DNA of 46,915 nucleotides from Evansella tamaricis (GCF_019042215.1 NZ_JAHQCS010000162.1:1-46915); one strand, 5' to 3'; shown: positions 1 to 9,833, counted from the first letter of the stretch. The notes: generated by a model not told the origin, from the letters alone. A program made the numbers and translations.

Positions 1-280
1 CTCCTGCGATTACTCGTCGCAAGGCAGCAAGGATGCAACTCAAGTAGCAGCCTGCCTGAAGTGATCCGAGCCCGTAGGCGCTGGAGCTAGACAATATGAA
101 AAGCGCAAGCGACTATGGTCACGAGCGTAGGGTAGTGGAGGAATGACAACTAGAAGTCCGCTCTTTGACTTCGGTTGTCACTTCCGAAGTGCCCCGCAGC
201 AAGTAGGCGCTGGAGCTAGACATTGCCCGAAGGTGCAAAAACTTATACTTTATCTTTTAAGAAAAGCGCAAGCGCCTATG
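1..280. repeat. Interspersed repeat, copy A (composite, reaches the window edge)
   Basis: Bases 97-199 match 11683-11785 closely, and bases 203-256 match 11976-12040. Inside this copy the module GTAGGCGCTGGAGCTAGAC occurs twice (74-92 and 204-222), and GAAAAGCGCAAGCG also occurs twice (about 98-111 and 260-273). A long imperfect hairpin lies at 144-180, with GACAAC and GTTGTC at its base. This looks like an intergenic repeat of the type scattered in Bacillaceae genomes. No credible gene lies in bases 1-249, and the left boundary is outside the window. Confidence 0.75.
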
Positions 281-477
281 TGTCTTCCTATTAACCATAA
301 TACTGAAATGGGTCCTTCCATGGAATAAACGACACGTCCTGCGGCATCCCGCATATTAGGGATAATAGATGATGAAATCATTAGCTCCGGAAATATTTTT
401 TCCTTTGTTTGATTATTGTTCGGATTTTCAAGTAACACTTTAATTGTTTCTCCGTCCCCGTTCACTAGTAACATCAT
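250..477 (-). CDS. Small hypothetical protein coupled to the Rieske gene, 3' end inside a repeat
   Basis: A 75-codon frame whose ATG overlaps the TGA stop of the upstream Rieske gene (ATGA), which is typical of translational coupling. I do not recognise the product. Residues 1-60 read like an ordinary soluble protein. The last residues (about RHIGACAFLKR) are encoded by the interspersed repeat at 250-285, so repeat insertion probably replaced the original C-terminus. It could be a truncated remnant rather than a functional gene. Confidence 0.45.
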   Translation of the reverse strand: MMLLVNGDGETIKVLLENPNNNQTKEKIFPELMISSSIIPNMRDAAGRVVYSMEGPISVLWLIGRHIGACAFLKR

Positions 478-2237
478 TCTTCAAACAATTTTTCACCCCG
501 ATGTAGTCTCATTGCGATTTTCGCAGTATGGGGCACTTCCCTAGATGTGGGGGCATGTGCTGCTAAATAACGGGTGAGTGCCACTATCATTGTTTCCTGT
601 GCCTTTTTTGCTATAGAAGAGCCTTCTTCTGACCACAAATGATGCTCAATGATTGCACCTTCGAACATTTGGAAGGAATGAAATTCTGCATCTTCACGTA
701 GTAGGGCATGACCAAGTACATTAAATAACTTCTTCTTTTCTCCACCACGTTCTAAGTAGTTAACTACCCATTTCGCCGCTTCATCCGTTTGCTGTTGTAG
801 ATTTAAGAGTTCTAGAAAGTCCATTGCTTCCGGTGGCGGATCCATCGAAACACTAGGTTTTGGCCTTTTGGCAGAAGGGATATTGAGGAACCTGTCTAAA
901 TAAATGCTCATCGCTCCATGATAAATCGCCCTGACGAGTTCTGAAGTTGTGGATCTTCGTAATGCTTGATGAACTGCATGGGCGTGGGTAAAGGTATGCA
1001 GTACGGTTACCCAATCTCGGAATTCATTTTGAACATGAAATCTCGCAACCCTCTCTGCAGCGGCAAGGGTAACCAATTGTGATAAACGGACAGGGGACAT
1101 ACCTTTTTTTAACATTTCTGTCAGCTTGTTAATCGTCTCGATGGGAGTATCACTTAGAAGTTGCTCTACTGTTTCTTCTTCATCAAATATCTCCTCGTGA
1201 TTACCTCTTCCAATCCCATCATTATACTCAGGAATCTTCTGAAATGCATCTTGTAGTGGCTTTACTAAGTTGATTGGTGACTTCCAGCTATGAGACTCCT
1301 CACTCCTGGAAGCGTCTCTTAATTCAGGTAACAAAGAGGTTAAAGTGTATTTGCGGTGTTCATCTCCTAGGTGAGATAGCATTTCAAACGCTTTATTATG
1401 GAAGTCAAGCGTATGACCAACATTCATATAAAAGTGATCAGTTATGGAAGTGAACATCATATCAGATAATTGTTCGGTTGATGCACCAAGTTCTATCGCT
1501 GTTAACAAAACCCTTTCTGCACCTTGAACATCACGAACTTCCACATTATTTCTATACCATTTAGATAATTGCTCAATTGATGGATGTTTCTCTCCATTTC
1601 CCACTGGTAATGGTCCAAGTAAAAACCTTGTTCCCATCCCCGCACTTTCACGGGCAACATGGACCATCCCATGATAGAGAGCCAATATTTTACCGTTTTT
1701 ATCAAGATATGGAAGGATATTAGTCATTGCGGTTAAAATGGTAAGACCAGACCTCCAGCCATTCCATCGATGTTTCGTTCCATACTCTACACCTATTCTC
1801 GCAATGTTTTCTGCTGGTTCTCCCGCTTCCAGCAATCCAACAACTGCTTTCCCAATAACCAGACTTATATTTTGTTCTAATCCATCCATGAGTCTTTTTC
1901 TCAGTTTACTGACCGTTTGTATACGAGCAGGTTCCGGATAAACCCAAACTTCCTCACCTTTTATTTCAACTGGATAAGTGGGAACGTCATCTGCCCATGG
2001 GTCAAGTGTTCCTCCGCTTTTAATATCAAATCGCGCATGATGCCAATGACATGTCAGAATGCCATCGCAGGAGGTGCCCATATGCAATGGGAATCCTAAA
2101 TGTGGGCAGCGATTGTCAACAGCATATATTTCGTCACAATGATAAAACACAGCAATCCCGTGTCTTCCTCCTTTGACAACTTTTACACCTTGCTTCATTA
2201 ACTCTTCTCTTGAAGCAACAAACACTAATTCGCTCAT
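474..2237 (-). CDS. Rieske [2Fe-2S] domain protein with long helical C-terminal region
   Basis: 587 residues from the ATG at 2237. GGAGGT lies just upstream and overlaps an alternative ATG 15 bases earlier, so the inner start is preferred. Residues 1-105 form a Rieske ferredoxin-like domain: C44-x-H46 and C63-x2-H66 (CPH and CHWH motifs) are the expected cluster ligands. The remaining ~480 residues are mostly helical and soluble, with no membrane segments and no recognisable catalytic motif, and do not resemble the alpha subunit of aromatic ring-hydroxylating dioxygenases. The N-terminus suggests an electron-transfer or oxygenase role; the C-terminal function is unknown. A small gene is translationally coupled downstream. 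Confidence 0.8.
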   Translation of the reverse strand: MSELVFVASREELMKQGVKVVKGGRHGIAVFYHCDEIYAVDNRCPHLGFPLHMGTSCDGILTCHWHHARFDIKSGGTLDPWADDVPTYPVEIKGEEVWVYPEPARIQTVSKLRKRLMDGLEQNISLVIGKAVVGLLEAGEPAENIARIGVEYGTKHRWNGWRSGLTILTAMTNILPYLDKNGKILALYHGMVHVARESAGMGTRFLLGPLPVGNGEKHPSIEQLSKWYRNNVEVRDVQGAERVLLTAIELGASTEQLSDMMFTSITDHFYMNVGHTLDFHNKAFEMLSHLGDEHRKYTLTSLLPELRDASRSEESHSWKSPINLVKPLQDAFQKIPEYNDGIGRGNHEEIFDEEETVEQLLSDTPIETINKLTEMLKKGMSPVRLSQLVTLAAAERVARFHVQNEFRDWVTVLHTFTHAHAVHQALRRSTTSELVRAIYHGAMSIYLDRFLNIPSAKRPKPSVSMDPPPEAMDFLELLNLQQQTDEAAKWVVNYLERGGEKKKLFNVLGHALLREDAEFHSFQMFEGAIIEHHLWSEEGSSIAKKAQETMIVALTRYLAAHAPTSREVPHTAKIAMRLHRGEKLFEE

Positions 2238-2354
2238 ATTTCCTACCTCCATTGATTAAGGATATGGCCCTTGATAATAAGCGCTCACATTCATGATATC
2301 ATAAAATTCTGAATTTTAACCGACGTATAAGGAAGGGGATTTAATTTCAAGAAC

Positions 2355-2380
2355 AACAAAGGGAGGCTATTGCCCCCCTC
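2355..2380 (-). terminator. Hairpin terminator overlapping the end of exodeoxyribonuclease III
   Basis: On the minus strand GGGGGGC, a four-base loop and GCCTCCC form a GC-rich stem (one G-U pair) followed by TTTGTTG. The left arm includes the last codons of the upstream nuclease gene. Confidence 0.5.
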
Positions 2381-3137
2381 CATTTTTCAAATACAAAACA
2401 ACCGGACAGTGATCACTTCCCAACACATGTGAGTGAATTTGAGCTTCCTGAATGGTGTTTTGAATACGTTTTGACACTAAAAAATAATCAATTCTCCAAC
2501 CAATGTTACGTTCCCTCACATCTCTCATGTATGACCACCAAGTATAACACTCTTCTTTATCCGGATATAAATACCGGAAGCTGTCAACAAAACCGGATTG
2601 GAGCAATAGTGACATCTTATCTCGCTCTTCCTGTGTAAAACCAGAGTTTTTCCTATTTGATTTCGAATTTTTAAGATCGATTTCATTATGAGCAACATTC
2701 ATATCACCACAGACAATCACCGGTTTTTTCTTATCTAAATCTACCAGATATGCCTTAAGGGAATCCTCCCATTCAAGGCGGTAACTAAGACGACCGAGAT
2801 CTCTTTGAGAGTTTGGTGTATACACATTTACTAAGTAGAAATGATCAAATTCCAAGGTGATGATTCTGCCTTCCTCTTCCTGCTGCTCGTTTCCAACTCC
2901 ACCTCTTACAACGGATAATGGTTCTCTTTTTGTAAAAACTGCAGTTCCTGAATACCCTTTTTTAGTAGCATAATTCCAGTATTGATGATAACCATTTAAT
3001 GTCAACTCGATTTGACCAGCTTGAAGTTTTGTCTCTTGGATGCAAAATATATCCGCATCTGTCTCTTGAAAATAAGTTAAAAATCCTTTTTTTACACATG
3101 CCCTAATCCCATTTACATTCCAAGAAATAAGTTTCAT
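2367..3137 (-). CDS. xth: Exodeoxyribonuclease III (AP endonuclease)
   Basis: 256 residues, the usual length for the ExoA/Xth group. It opens with MKLISWNVNGIRA, has the IQETK motif (metal-binding Glu) and a CGDMNVAH segment, and ends with GSDHCPVVLYL, which carries the Asp-His catalytic pair of the endonuclease/exonuclease/phosphatase fold. Members cleave DNA at abasic sites and act as 3'-5' exonucleases in base-excision repair. The start is supported by AAGGGGATAATAT before the ATG. The gene is monocistronic with a hairpin at its 3' end. Confidence 0.95.
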   Translation of the reverse strand: MKLISWNVNGIRACVKKGFLTYFQETDADIFCIQETKLQAGQIELTLNGYHQYWNYATKKGYSGTAVFTKREPLSVVRGGVGNEQQEEEGRIITLEFDHFYLVNVYTPNSQRDLGRLSYRLEWEDSLKAYLVDLDKKKPVIVCGDMNVAHNEIDLKNSKSNRKNSGFTQEERDKMSLLLQSGFVDSFRYLYPDKEECYTWWSYMRDVRERNIGWRIDYFLVSKRIQNTIQEAQIHSHVLGSDHCPVVLYLKNGGGQ

Positions 3138-3236
3138 ATATTATCCCCTTACTACAAATTCATAATTTCATAGATTTTACACAGACAATATCATACTACA
3201 TGGGGATTTCAAGCGCACGGAATTTCAATCTCAAAA

Positions 3237-4664
3237 TTATACTTTTGGTATTTGCCTTACTCCCATAGCAATGGCCCGAATTTCTCCATCACCATTAGAT
3301 CTAAACTGAACTAACTGTTCTGATTCTTTCACAAATAAAACAAATCTATTTTTTCCTACTTGACGAAGCTGTATATCAGTTCCATCCTGGGAAAGAATCA
3401 GTTGGTCATCTTCCATCTTGATAGTAATAGTTGCCCCTTCTTCCGTGGCATACTCACCTACATAATCAGTAAAGGAATCCTTTTCAGCTTCATATTCTGG
3501 ATAGCTTATGAACGGGGTTTCTACAGGTAATCCCATTTCCCCATTCAATGCACCTAACATCATCTGAAATGTGGGAACACCCACAAGATTAGTTAACATT
3601 ATTCCAGCAATCCCCTTTTCAGGAATCATACTAAGCTGGGAAGAGATCGCCTTGAGGCTTCCACCATGTTCCACTAACGTAACGCCATGATAATTGGGAG
3701 TCACCATGAGTCCATATCCATACCAGCGGGTTCCATCAATGGCAACATGTGGCTTCATCATTTCAGCCACACTTTCCTGGGACAAGATCTGCGTCTTCCC
3801 TATAACACCATTGTTCAAATAAATTTGGGAATAAAGGAGCATATCCTTCATCGTAGAACGTAAGAAACCCGCTCCCCTCATTGCAGGAGCATCCCACCAA
3901 ACTGGAGCTTCATACACTTCTTTTTCTTTTTCTTTTTCCTGGCTTGCACGAATGGAATACTGGACCGTTACATCCTTTGATGACAGGACATCGCCTAAAT
4001 AAAAGGTACTGTTATTCATTCCTGAAGGTACTAAGATATTCTCCGTTATAAATTCTTCATATGTTATACCGCTCACTCTTTCAATGATTGCTCCAAGTAA
4101 AGCGTAACAATCATTGGAATAACTAAACTCCTCTCCAGGTTTTCCTAATAATTTCACATTACTTTCGCTTATGTGTTCCATTAACGCCTCATACGTCTCA
4201 ATAGGATTCCCTTTTTTTCCTGCCAAGTCGAGGCCGGGGTAATCCTTTGCAGAAGGATCCCTGTCCATAGTCTGTTTCATTGCATATGCTAAGGAAGATA
4301 GAGGCGGTAAGCCTGTCGTATGGGTCATAAAATGATGAATTGTTACTTTCTCAGTATGTTCCGGTTGATCAGGTAATAGAAATTCTGGAAGATACTTTAT
4401 TACTTTATCATTCACAGAGAGTCTTCCTTTTTCCTGAAGAAGCATTATTCCAGCACAGGTAAAAGATTTTGTAACCGATGCAATTCCAAAAATAGTATTT
4501 GAAGTAACTTCCAGTTTTTCATTTAAGTTTCGATAGCCATAGCCATTTTCAAAAAGAGGGTCCCCATTTTTTATGACACCAACAGCAATACCTGGAACAT
4601 TGTATTTCTGTTGCATTTTTAAAATATAGCCATCATAATCGTCATACCAAGAAGTTTTATCCAT
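3237..4664 (-). CDS. Serine hydrolase of the class C beta-lactamase fold
   Basis: 475 residues. The three active-site motifs are visible: S63-V-T-K66, Y182-S-N184 and H333-G-G335. This is the beta-lactamase/DD-peptidase/EstB family (PF00144). A C-terminal region of about 85 residues, rich in beta strands, resembles the lipocalin-like tail of many such hydrolases. There is no signal peptide, so it is probably cytoplasmic, which argues for an esterase or peptidase rather than a secreted beta-lactamase. The substrate cannot be read from sequence. AGGTGATGTAAT precedes the ATG. Confidence 0.88.
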   Translation of the reverse strand: MDKTSWYDDYDGYILKMQQKYNVPGIAVGVIKNGDPLFENGYGYRNLNEKLEVTSNTIFGIASVTKSFTCAGIMLLQEKGRLSVNDKVIKYLPEFLLPDQPEHTEKVTIHHFMTHTTGLPPLSSLAYAMKQTMDRDPSAKDYPGLDLAGKKGNPIETYEALMEHISESNVKLLGKPGEEFSYSNDCYALLGAIIERVSGITYEEFITENILVPSGMNNSTFYLGDVLSSKDVTVQYSIRASQEKEKEKEVYEAPVWWDAPAMRGAGFLRSTMKDMLLYSQIYLNNGVIGKTQILSQESVAEMMKPHVAIDGTRWYGYGLMVTPNYHGVTLVEHGGSLKAISSQLSMIPEKGIAGIMLTNLVGVPTFQMMLGALNGEMGLPVETPFISYPEYEAEKDSFTDYVGEYATEEGATITIKMEDDQLILSQDGTDIQLRQVGKNRFVLFVKESEQLVQFRSNGDGEIRAIAMGVRQIPKV

Positions 4665-4840
4665 ATTACATCACCTCAACATATTCTTTTATTTCGTGTT
4701 TCTAATTAATTCTTCATGTATTTCCTTATTCCTTCTAAAAAGTTTAAAAGAAAATTATGGCAAATATGATGATTTATTTTTCTGAATTTTAGTATAATTG
4801 TAAGAGCGTAACTTTTTTCACTGTAAGGAGTGATTCATAG

Positions 4841-5653
4841 ATGGGGAGTTATCCAGGTATTAGGCGATTAATTAGACATAAATCGAAGGTTCTACTAGGG
4901 GCATGTTTTTTATCTATACCTGAGACGATAAAGGTAAGTGAGTTACATAAAATAAAAGTCATGCTGACAACCCGGGAATATAGGCCGTTTGACAAAGTAA
5001 AGCAAATTCAGATCGGAGAACATGCCTTTCTACGGTGGCAGGAAAGGGTTGGTCCCCGAATTTCCATTCAAAACCTTTCTAAATTACTACAAGAACTATT
5101 ATTACTTCCATATCATATTCAAAGAATAACTGACGATACAGGCATAATAGATGATGATATCTTGTTTACTTTTATCATGATTGACCCAGAAACCATCTAT
5201 ATTACAACATTTTACGGAAGACGGTCATTGAATCCAGGTCTGTTTAATATAAAAGATCTTCGTCAATATAATCAAACACAAAATGAATATGTGAAATTGA
5301 AAACAGATGAAAAAACGATTAAAAAGCAGAATCTGCCTCCGGTTCCAAAACAGTTCTTACATTTTGGTGGTAGAAAAACGAAGTATACACTGGAAATTTT
5401 TCGAGATAAACGCCATACAAAGGAATATTACTTTGCTGTTTTAGTAACATATCACTTGGATCAGGTGGATGGAAAAGTCATCGATTTGCAAAATAAGGGG
5501 GAACACGCTCTCACAAAATCTGTACTCCAGGCTTTATATCGCCTTGGCTTTGATGATTTTGTTTTTCATCATTTAAAGTTTCACAAACCAGAACAATTAG
5601 AAAAGCTTCAACAAAAAGAGGCCGAATGGAAGAAAGTGAACCAACCAATCTAA
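4841..5653 (+). CDS. Conserved-looking hypothetical protein, 270 aa
   Basis: AAGGAGTGATTCATAG precedes the ATG at 4841. The protein is soluble and basic, with a mixed alpha/beta pattern and no signal peptide or membrane span. I recognise no family. A segment around residues 60-70 (HAFLRWQERVG) and another around 120-130 (ITTFYGRR) look like conserved cores. It converges with the SUV3-like helicase, with 54 bases between the stops, and stands alone. No function is assigned. Confidence 0.75.
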   Translation: MGSYPGIRRLIRHKSKVLLGACFLSIPETIKVSELHKIKVMLTTREYRPFDKVKQIQIGEHAFLRWQERVGPRISIQNLSKLLQELLLLPYHIQRITDDTGIIDDDILFTFIMIDPETIYITTFYGRRSLNPGLFNIKDLRQYNQTQNEYVKLKTDEKTIKKQNLPPVPKQFLHFGGRKTKYTLEIFRDKRHTKEYYFAVLVTYHLDQVDGKVIDLQNKGEHALTKSVLQALYRLGFDDFVFHHLKFHKPEQLEKLQQKEAEWKKVNQPI

Positions 5654-5707
5654 AATACGGGAAAAAGGATACGAGTTACTAAAATTTCACTCCATCCTCT
5701 TCCTGTT

Positions 5708-8275
5708 TTATGGAAACTCATCAAAAAAGTCGTATTTTCTCCTTTCTTTCCTGGTCCAATGGCAAGAATCACATATTTGATATTTAAATTCAAAGGGTAA
5801 ATTTCTTCCACAATGTTTACATTTCTTACGAATTTTTTTTACATCTGTCTTTAATTTTTCATGGACATCATCACTGATTTCTTCTCTCAACCTTTCCCAA
5901 TAGATGGCTTCTGTTACCCGTCCAAGTCTATACAAAAACAAAAGATGAAGTCCTAGGGCCTTATAGGATAGCTCTAGTTCCTCCAAGCCCCCCGTTTTAA
6001 TTTGTGGTTCTGGAAGTTCTTCCCCTTTGACTAATGCCTCCATCGTATCCCGCCACTGTTTTATTAGGACTACTTCTTTTGTAGAGAAAGGGAGGTGTAG
6101 AAAGCCATATAATTCCATCAAAGGAAGTCTTGCCTCAATTTCTGTATTTTGAACGAAGGTGTACAGTTCCCTTTCCTCGGTTAACGATGCTTTCTTTGTG
6201 CCTTTCGGACTTTCGAATTTATCCCACAAGTGAAAAAAATATCCCATATCCCTTGAATAACGCTGAAAACGTTCAAAGATGGCAGTGGTAGGTGCAACTG
6301 TAAAGGTATGAACAGGTTCATCTACTTGTTCTAAAAGGCGTGTCATAACTTTGATATCAGTCATGAATGCCACTTTTCCAACATTATAAATCCCTTTCCT
6401 TCCTGCACGTCCAGCAATCTGTTTCACTTCCTGGGAGGTCAATCTCCTTCGCCCAGTTCCATCAAATTTCTCGTTTTCTAAAAAAACAATTCTCCTAATG
6501 GGTAAATTCAATCCCATTCCAATTGCATCAGTAGATACAATCACTGTAGCCTCTCCATTGATAAAACGTTTCATTTGCTTCTTTCTTGTTTCTGGTGGCA
6601 TACTCCCATAGACCATACTGACAGAGTGTCCTTCGTTTTCTAATAAAGAAGCAGTTTCCAATACTCGTTTTCGTGAAAAACATACAAGTGCATCCCCTTT
6701 GACTGTATGCTTCATCCGAAAAAGTTTTTGTTCCACTTCAAGAGGTACATCCCGTCTGTATTCCTTCACATCCACTTGTGCATCCCCAAGTAACTCCAGC
6801 ACCATATCTTTTGAATTAAGACTCCCAATAATGTGCACTTCTTTGGCATTTGCTTTTGTAATTGCTTTAAACCATGAAAAGCCTCTGTCTTTATCAGTGA
6901 TCATTTGCGCTTCATCGATGACAATCACTTCATAAAATTCACGTTCATGGAACATCTCTACAGTACAGGAAAGGTGACTGGTCCCCTCCACCTCTTTTTC
7001 CTCTTCCCCGGTTTTTAATCCGCATGGAATCCCTTCTGAATTTAACTTATCGTAAACTTCCAGTGCAAGGAGGCGTAGTGGAGCCAAATATAATCCACTG
7101 CTAGCCCGCTTCATTTTTTCCAATGCATGATGGGTCTTACCTGTATTGGTTTCACCGATATGTAATACATATTGTATATTTCTTAGATAGGATGGACTAT
7201 ATTCTCTTCCAAAGATATCTTTTAACATCCGATCTTCTGCTACTTTTTCCCTTTCGATTGCTTCCGCCTCATTCTTTTTCCTCTGTTCCTTCTTCTCCAA
7301 ATCCAGTTTATAAATTTCTTCGTGAATAACCATATCAAATGGAATTGCTGCTAGAGTGATTAAATCCGCTATATACTCTTCTTTTAGTTTTTCCATAAAA
7401 ACTGTTTGAATATTGTTGAGTGGTTCTGTCAAAATTTCATAAATATGCCAACAGGATAAGGTTTCATTTGTAATATTGAAAAATTTCTCTTTAAGGGAAA
7501 CAGGTAATTGATTTAGAATCTTCTCTGATATGTTATCTAATAAAATCTCTTCCAACATTCTGTTGTATTTATCAAAATACCTTTCATATTCCCAATAGAT
7601 CGTTTTTTCCGTTGACCCTGTTAGTTCATATAGAAAATCTTCCACATTCTTATAATCATTCTCGTTAAAGAGACTGTCAGAAATTAATTTATCACCGTAG
7701 TGTCCTTCGTCTACTAATCTATACTTAGAAGTTCTCAAATCTTTTACTATTTGCTTTGCAAGTTCATAACGTAAATAAAGATATAATTTGCTGTTTTCTT
7801 TTTCCAAGATGGAGATAACGGATTCATTAAGATGAGAACGAACCTCCTGCTTTTCTTTTTCTAATTGTTCTTTCTTTTGATTTTCTAAAAATTCTTCTCT
7901 AGCTTGTACATAACGTTCCTCCCATTTATTTCCCTGATTTAAAAACGTCTCCTTAAGCCAACTCCCTACATCAAAAGGATCATAGGACTTCATTTCGGTC
8001 CGAAACAAATGATTAATGTATTTCCGTGGGGCTCCATCCACCTCAAAGTTCCGTTCTTTAAGATATAATTTTTTTTCTTTCCTTGATATATCATTGGATA
8101 CTTTGTTTAACCAAACATTCATCCATATCTGGTCTATGTAATGGCCTCTTTCATATAAATAATCCCGGAATGGCTGTAATTCTTCCTGTTTACCTAAATA
8201 ATAATTAATATCCTCTAATACTTTTTCTTTTGTTCGTATGACGGCAAGCTGCCGAACTTCTGAAATAAGATCCAT
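5708..8275 (-). CDS. SUV3-like DEAD/DEAH-box RNA helicase
   Basis: 855 residues. After an unusually long N-terminal region (about 1-360, helical, with a charged coiled-coil-like stretch at 120-150) comes a helicase core. Motif I is GETNTGKT (374-381), motif II DEAQ (454-457), and motif VI QIAGRAGRKG. The order and the short GETNTGKT P-loop match the SUV3 (SUPV3L1) family, ATP-dependent helicases that act on RNA in mitochondria and bacteria. A C-terminal zinc-binding tail has C819-x2-C822 and C835-x2-C838. AAAGGAGCAAAAG precedes the ATG. An RNA-metabolism role is inferred from the family. Confidence 0.85.
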   Translation of the reverse strand: MDLISEVRQLAVIRTKEKVLEDINYYLGKQEELQPFRDYLYERGHYIDQIWMNVWLNKVSNDISRKEKKLYLKERNFEVDGAPRKYINHLFRTEMKSYDPFDVGSWLKETFLNQGNKWEERYVQAREEFLENQKKEQLEKEKQEVRSHLNESVISILEKENSKLYLYLRYELAKQIVKDLRTSKYRLVDEGHYGDKLISDSLFNENDYKNVEDFLYELTGSTEKTIYWEYERYFDKYNRMLEEILLDNISEKILNQLPVSLKEKFFNITNETLSCWHIYEILTEPLNNIQTVFMEKLKEEYIADLITLAAIPFDMVIHEEIYKLDLEKKEQRKKNEAEAIEREKVAEDRMLKDIFGREYSPSYLRNIQYVLHIGETNTGKTHHALEKMKRASSGLYLAPLRLLALEVYDKLNSEGIPCGLKTGEEEKEVEGTSHLSCTVEMFHEREFYEVIVIDEAQMITDKDRGFSWFKAITKANAKEVHIIGSLNSKDMVLELLGDAQVDVKEYRRDVPLEVEQKLFRMKHTVKGDALVCFSRKRVLETASLLENEGHSVSMVYGSMPPETRKKQMKRFINGEATVIVSTDAIGMGLNLPIRRIVFLENEKFDGTGRRRLTSQEVKQIAGRAGRKGIYNVGKVAFMTDIKVMTRLLEQVDEPVHTFTVAPTTAIFERFQRYSRDMGYFFHLWDKFESPKGTKKASLTEERELYTFVQNTEIEARLPLMELYGFLHLPFSTKEVVLIKQWRDTMEALVKGEELPEPQIKTGGLEELELSYKALGLHLLFLYRLGRVTEAIYWERLREEISDDVHEKLKTDVKKIRKKCKHCGRNLPFEFKYQICDSCHWTRKERRKYDFFDEFP

Positions 8276-8376
8276 CTTTTGCTCCTTTCAGAAAAAACGA
8301 AAAATTATATTGCATGTTCTTAGTTCTTCTTCTCTTATCGTTCACAAATTGCTAAAAAGGATGTGAGTAGATTTTT

Positions 8377-9219
8377 TTAATTAAATTTTCCATCACGATA
8401 GTCTTTATAAGCCTGTTTAATTTCTTCCTCTGAATTCATTACAAATGGACCACCTGCAACTACCGGCTCATGTATTGGTTTTCCTGCATAAAGAAGCAGC
8501 TTTACCTTTTCTGTTTCTGTTCGACACACCAATTCACTTAACTCTGTCTGGGAAGAGGCTTCTCCTAACCACAATACTTGACCTTTACAACCTGCTTTTT
8601 CATTACTTCCAAAGTAACCTGATCCCTTTAATACATAAATAAAGCCATTATACTCCGATGGAATGTCAATGGAGCAACTCGAATGAACGTCCATCTCAAT
8701 TTCCATCATAGTTATAGGAGTATGATTTAATGTATCAGAATGATTCCCTTTATACGTTCCCGAAAACAATCTAATTTTAGCGCCTTTCTCCTCAAAGGTT
8801 GGAACAGTACCTTTGGAAATATCCTGGTATCGTGGAGAAGTCATTTTTCTCTCGCTTGGCAAATTTACCCAGAGTTGTAGTGTGTGGACCATTGTTCCTT
8901 CTACTGGTTCTTCTGCATGAATAATACCGGATCCTGCCGTCATCCATTGTACATCACCAGACCGAAGTAGTCCTTCACCACCTTTATTATCCTTATGTTC
9001 CAATTCCCCATCAATCACATATGTCACTGTTTCCATTCCCCTATGGGGATGGAAGCCAAACGTTCCCCGTTTAAAACAGTCCTCTGCCATGAGTAAAAAG
9101 GGATCATATTCCGACCAGTGACCTGGTTCCAATATTAATCCTTTGCGATTCCCATTTTCACTTTCTTCGACACTCACATCCCATTTTTTTGAGATGTTTC
9201 TTTTATTCGCTTCGAACAT
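8377..9219 (-). CDS. Pirin family protein (bicupin)
   Basis: 280 residues with the pirin signature FGFHPHRGMETVTY. The metal ligands H57, H59, H101 and E103 are all present. Two cupin halves are visible, the second weaker. Bacterial pirins of the YhhW/YxaG-like group bind iron or another divalent metal; some have quercetin dioxygenase activity and others act as redox sensors. Function here is not determinable. AAGGAGATAACTAACC precedes the ATG. Confidence 0.9.
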   Translation of the reverse strand: MFEANKRNISKKWDVSVEESENGNRKGLILEPGHWSEYDPFLLMAEDCFKRGTFGFHPHRGMETVTYVIDGELEHKDNKGGEGLLRSGDVQWMTAGSGIIHAEEPVEGTMVHTLQLWVNLPSERKMTSPRYQDISKGTVPTFEEKGAKIRLFSGTYKGNHSDTLNHTPITMMEIEMDVHSSCSIDIPSEYNGFIYVLKGSGYFGSNEKAGCKGQVLWLGEASSQTELSELVCRTETEKVKLLLYAGKPIHEPVVAGGPFVMNSEEEIKQAYKDYRDGKFN

Positions 9220-9493
9220 GGTTAGTTATCTCCTTCCAAGTTAAATACTGTATTTATCTAAAAACCTATTCCATCTGAAAGAATTCGAGTAGAATATTTA
9301 CGTTTCATACTATCACAGGAATGGTTTTAGGACATAAAACAATACTTGAATGAGTTAATCAAGAGTAGATTCCTCTTAAATTTATATTTTATCCTTCTAT
9401 TTGTTACTAATAATTCATAATTTGTAACAAAAAACAGTTCCATTCTGTTATATAATAATAGCGTAACCATCATAACAAAAAGGAGATGGTAAT

Positions 9494-9688
9494 ATGTGGT
9501 TAGCCTTAATAATTGGATTAGCTGTTCTAATGGTTGTGTTTTCTGTAGTAAACTCCATTAAAAACAAACGTACCAATAAGGAAGGAGGCCCGGAAGAATC
9601 AGAGAGAAGTTGTAAAACTTGTATGAAAGAAATTCCTAGTGATTTTAGTAAAGCTTTATGCCCACACTGTAAAAATTTCCTAACTTAA
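9494..9688 (+). CDS. Small membrane protein with C-terminal zinc ribbon
   Basis: 64 residues. Residues 2-22 form one hydrophobic helix, followed by a basic charged linker and a C-x2-C ... C-x2-C knuckle (CKTC at about 45-48 and CPHC at about 57-60). AAAAGGAGATGGTAAT precedes the ATG. The topology suggests a membrane-anchored cytoplasmic zinc ribbon. I do not recognise a named family. A terminator follows about 145 bases downstream. Confidence 0.75.
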   Translation: MWLALIIGLAVLMVVFSVVNSIKNKRTNKEGGPEESERSCKTCMKEIPSDFSKALCPHCKNFLT

Positions 9689-9833
9689 CCTCCACAGTCA
9701 ACACTTACTGATGACCACTTCTCAGAATTCACTAACGAACTAATATACTTGTCTCTCATTTTCAGATTAAATTCTTCATCCTATGATGTAAGCGCTTCAC
9801 TCAATAGTCCCAAAGTTGATGAAATACATTAAG

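Noticed and set aside
1502-1705. Small minus-strand frame inside the Rieske gene
   Set aside because: Embedded in a different frame of a longer, well-supported gene.
5655-5707. Terminator between the 270-aa gene and the SUV3-like helicase
   Set aside because: Only a broken AGGAT/ATCCT inverted repeat without T-run; too weak to annotate.
9787-9803. cre-like sequence GTAAGCGCTTCAC
   Set aside because: Three mismatches to the cre consensus and located downstream of genes, near a terminator.
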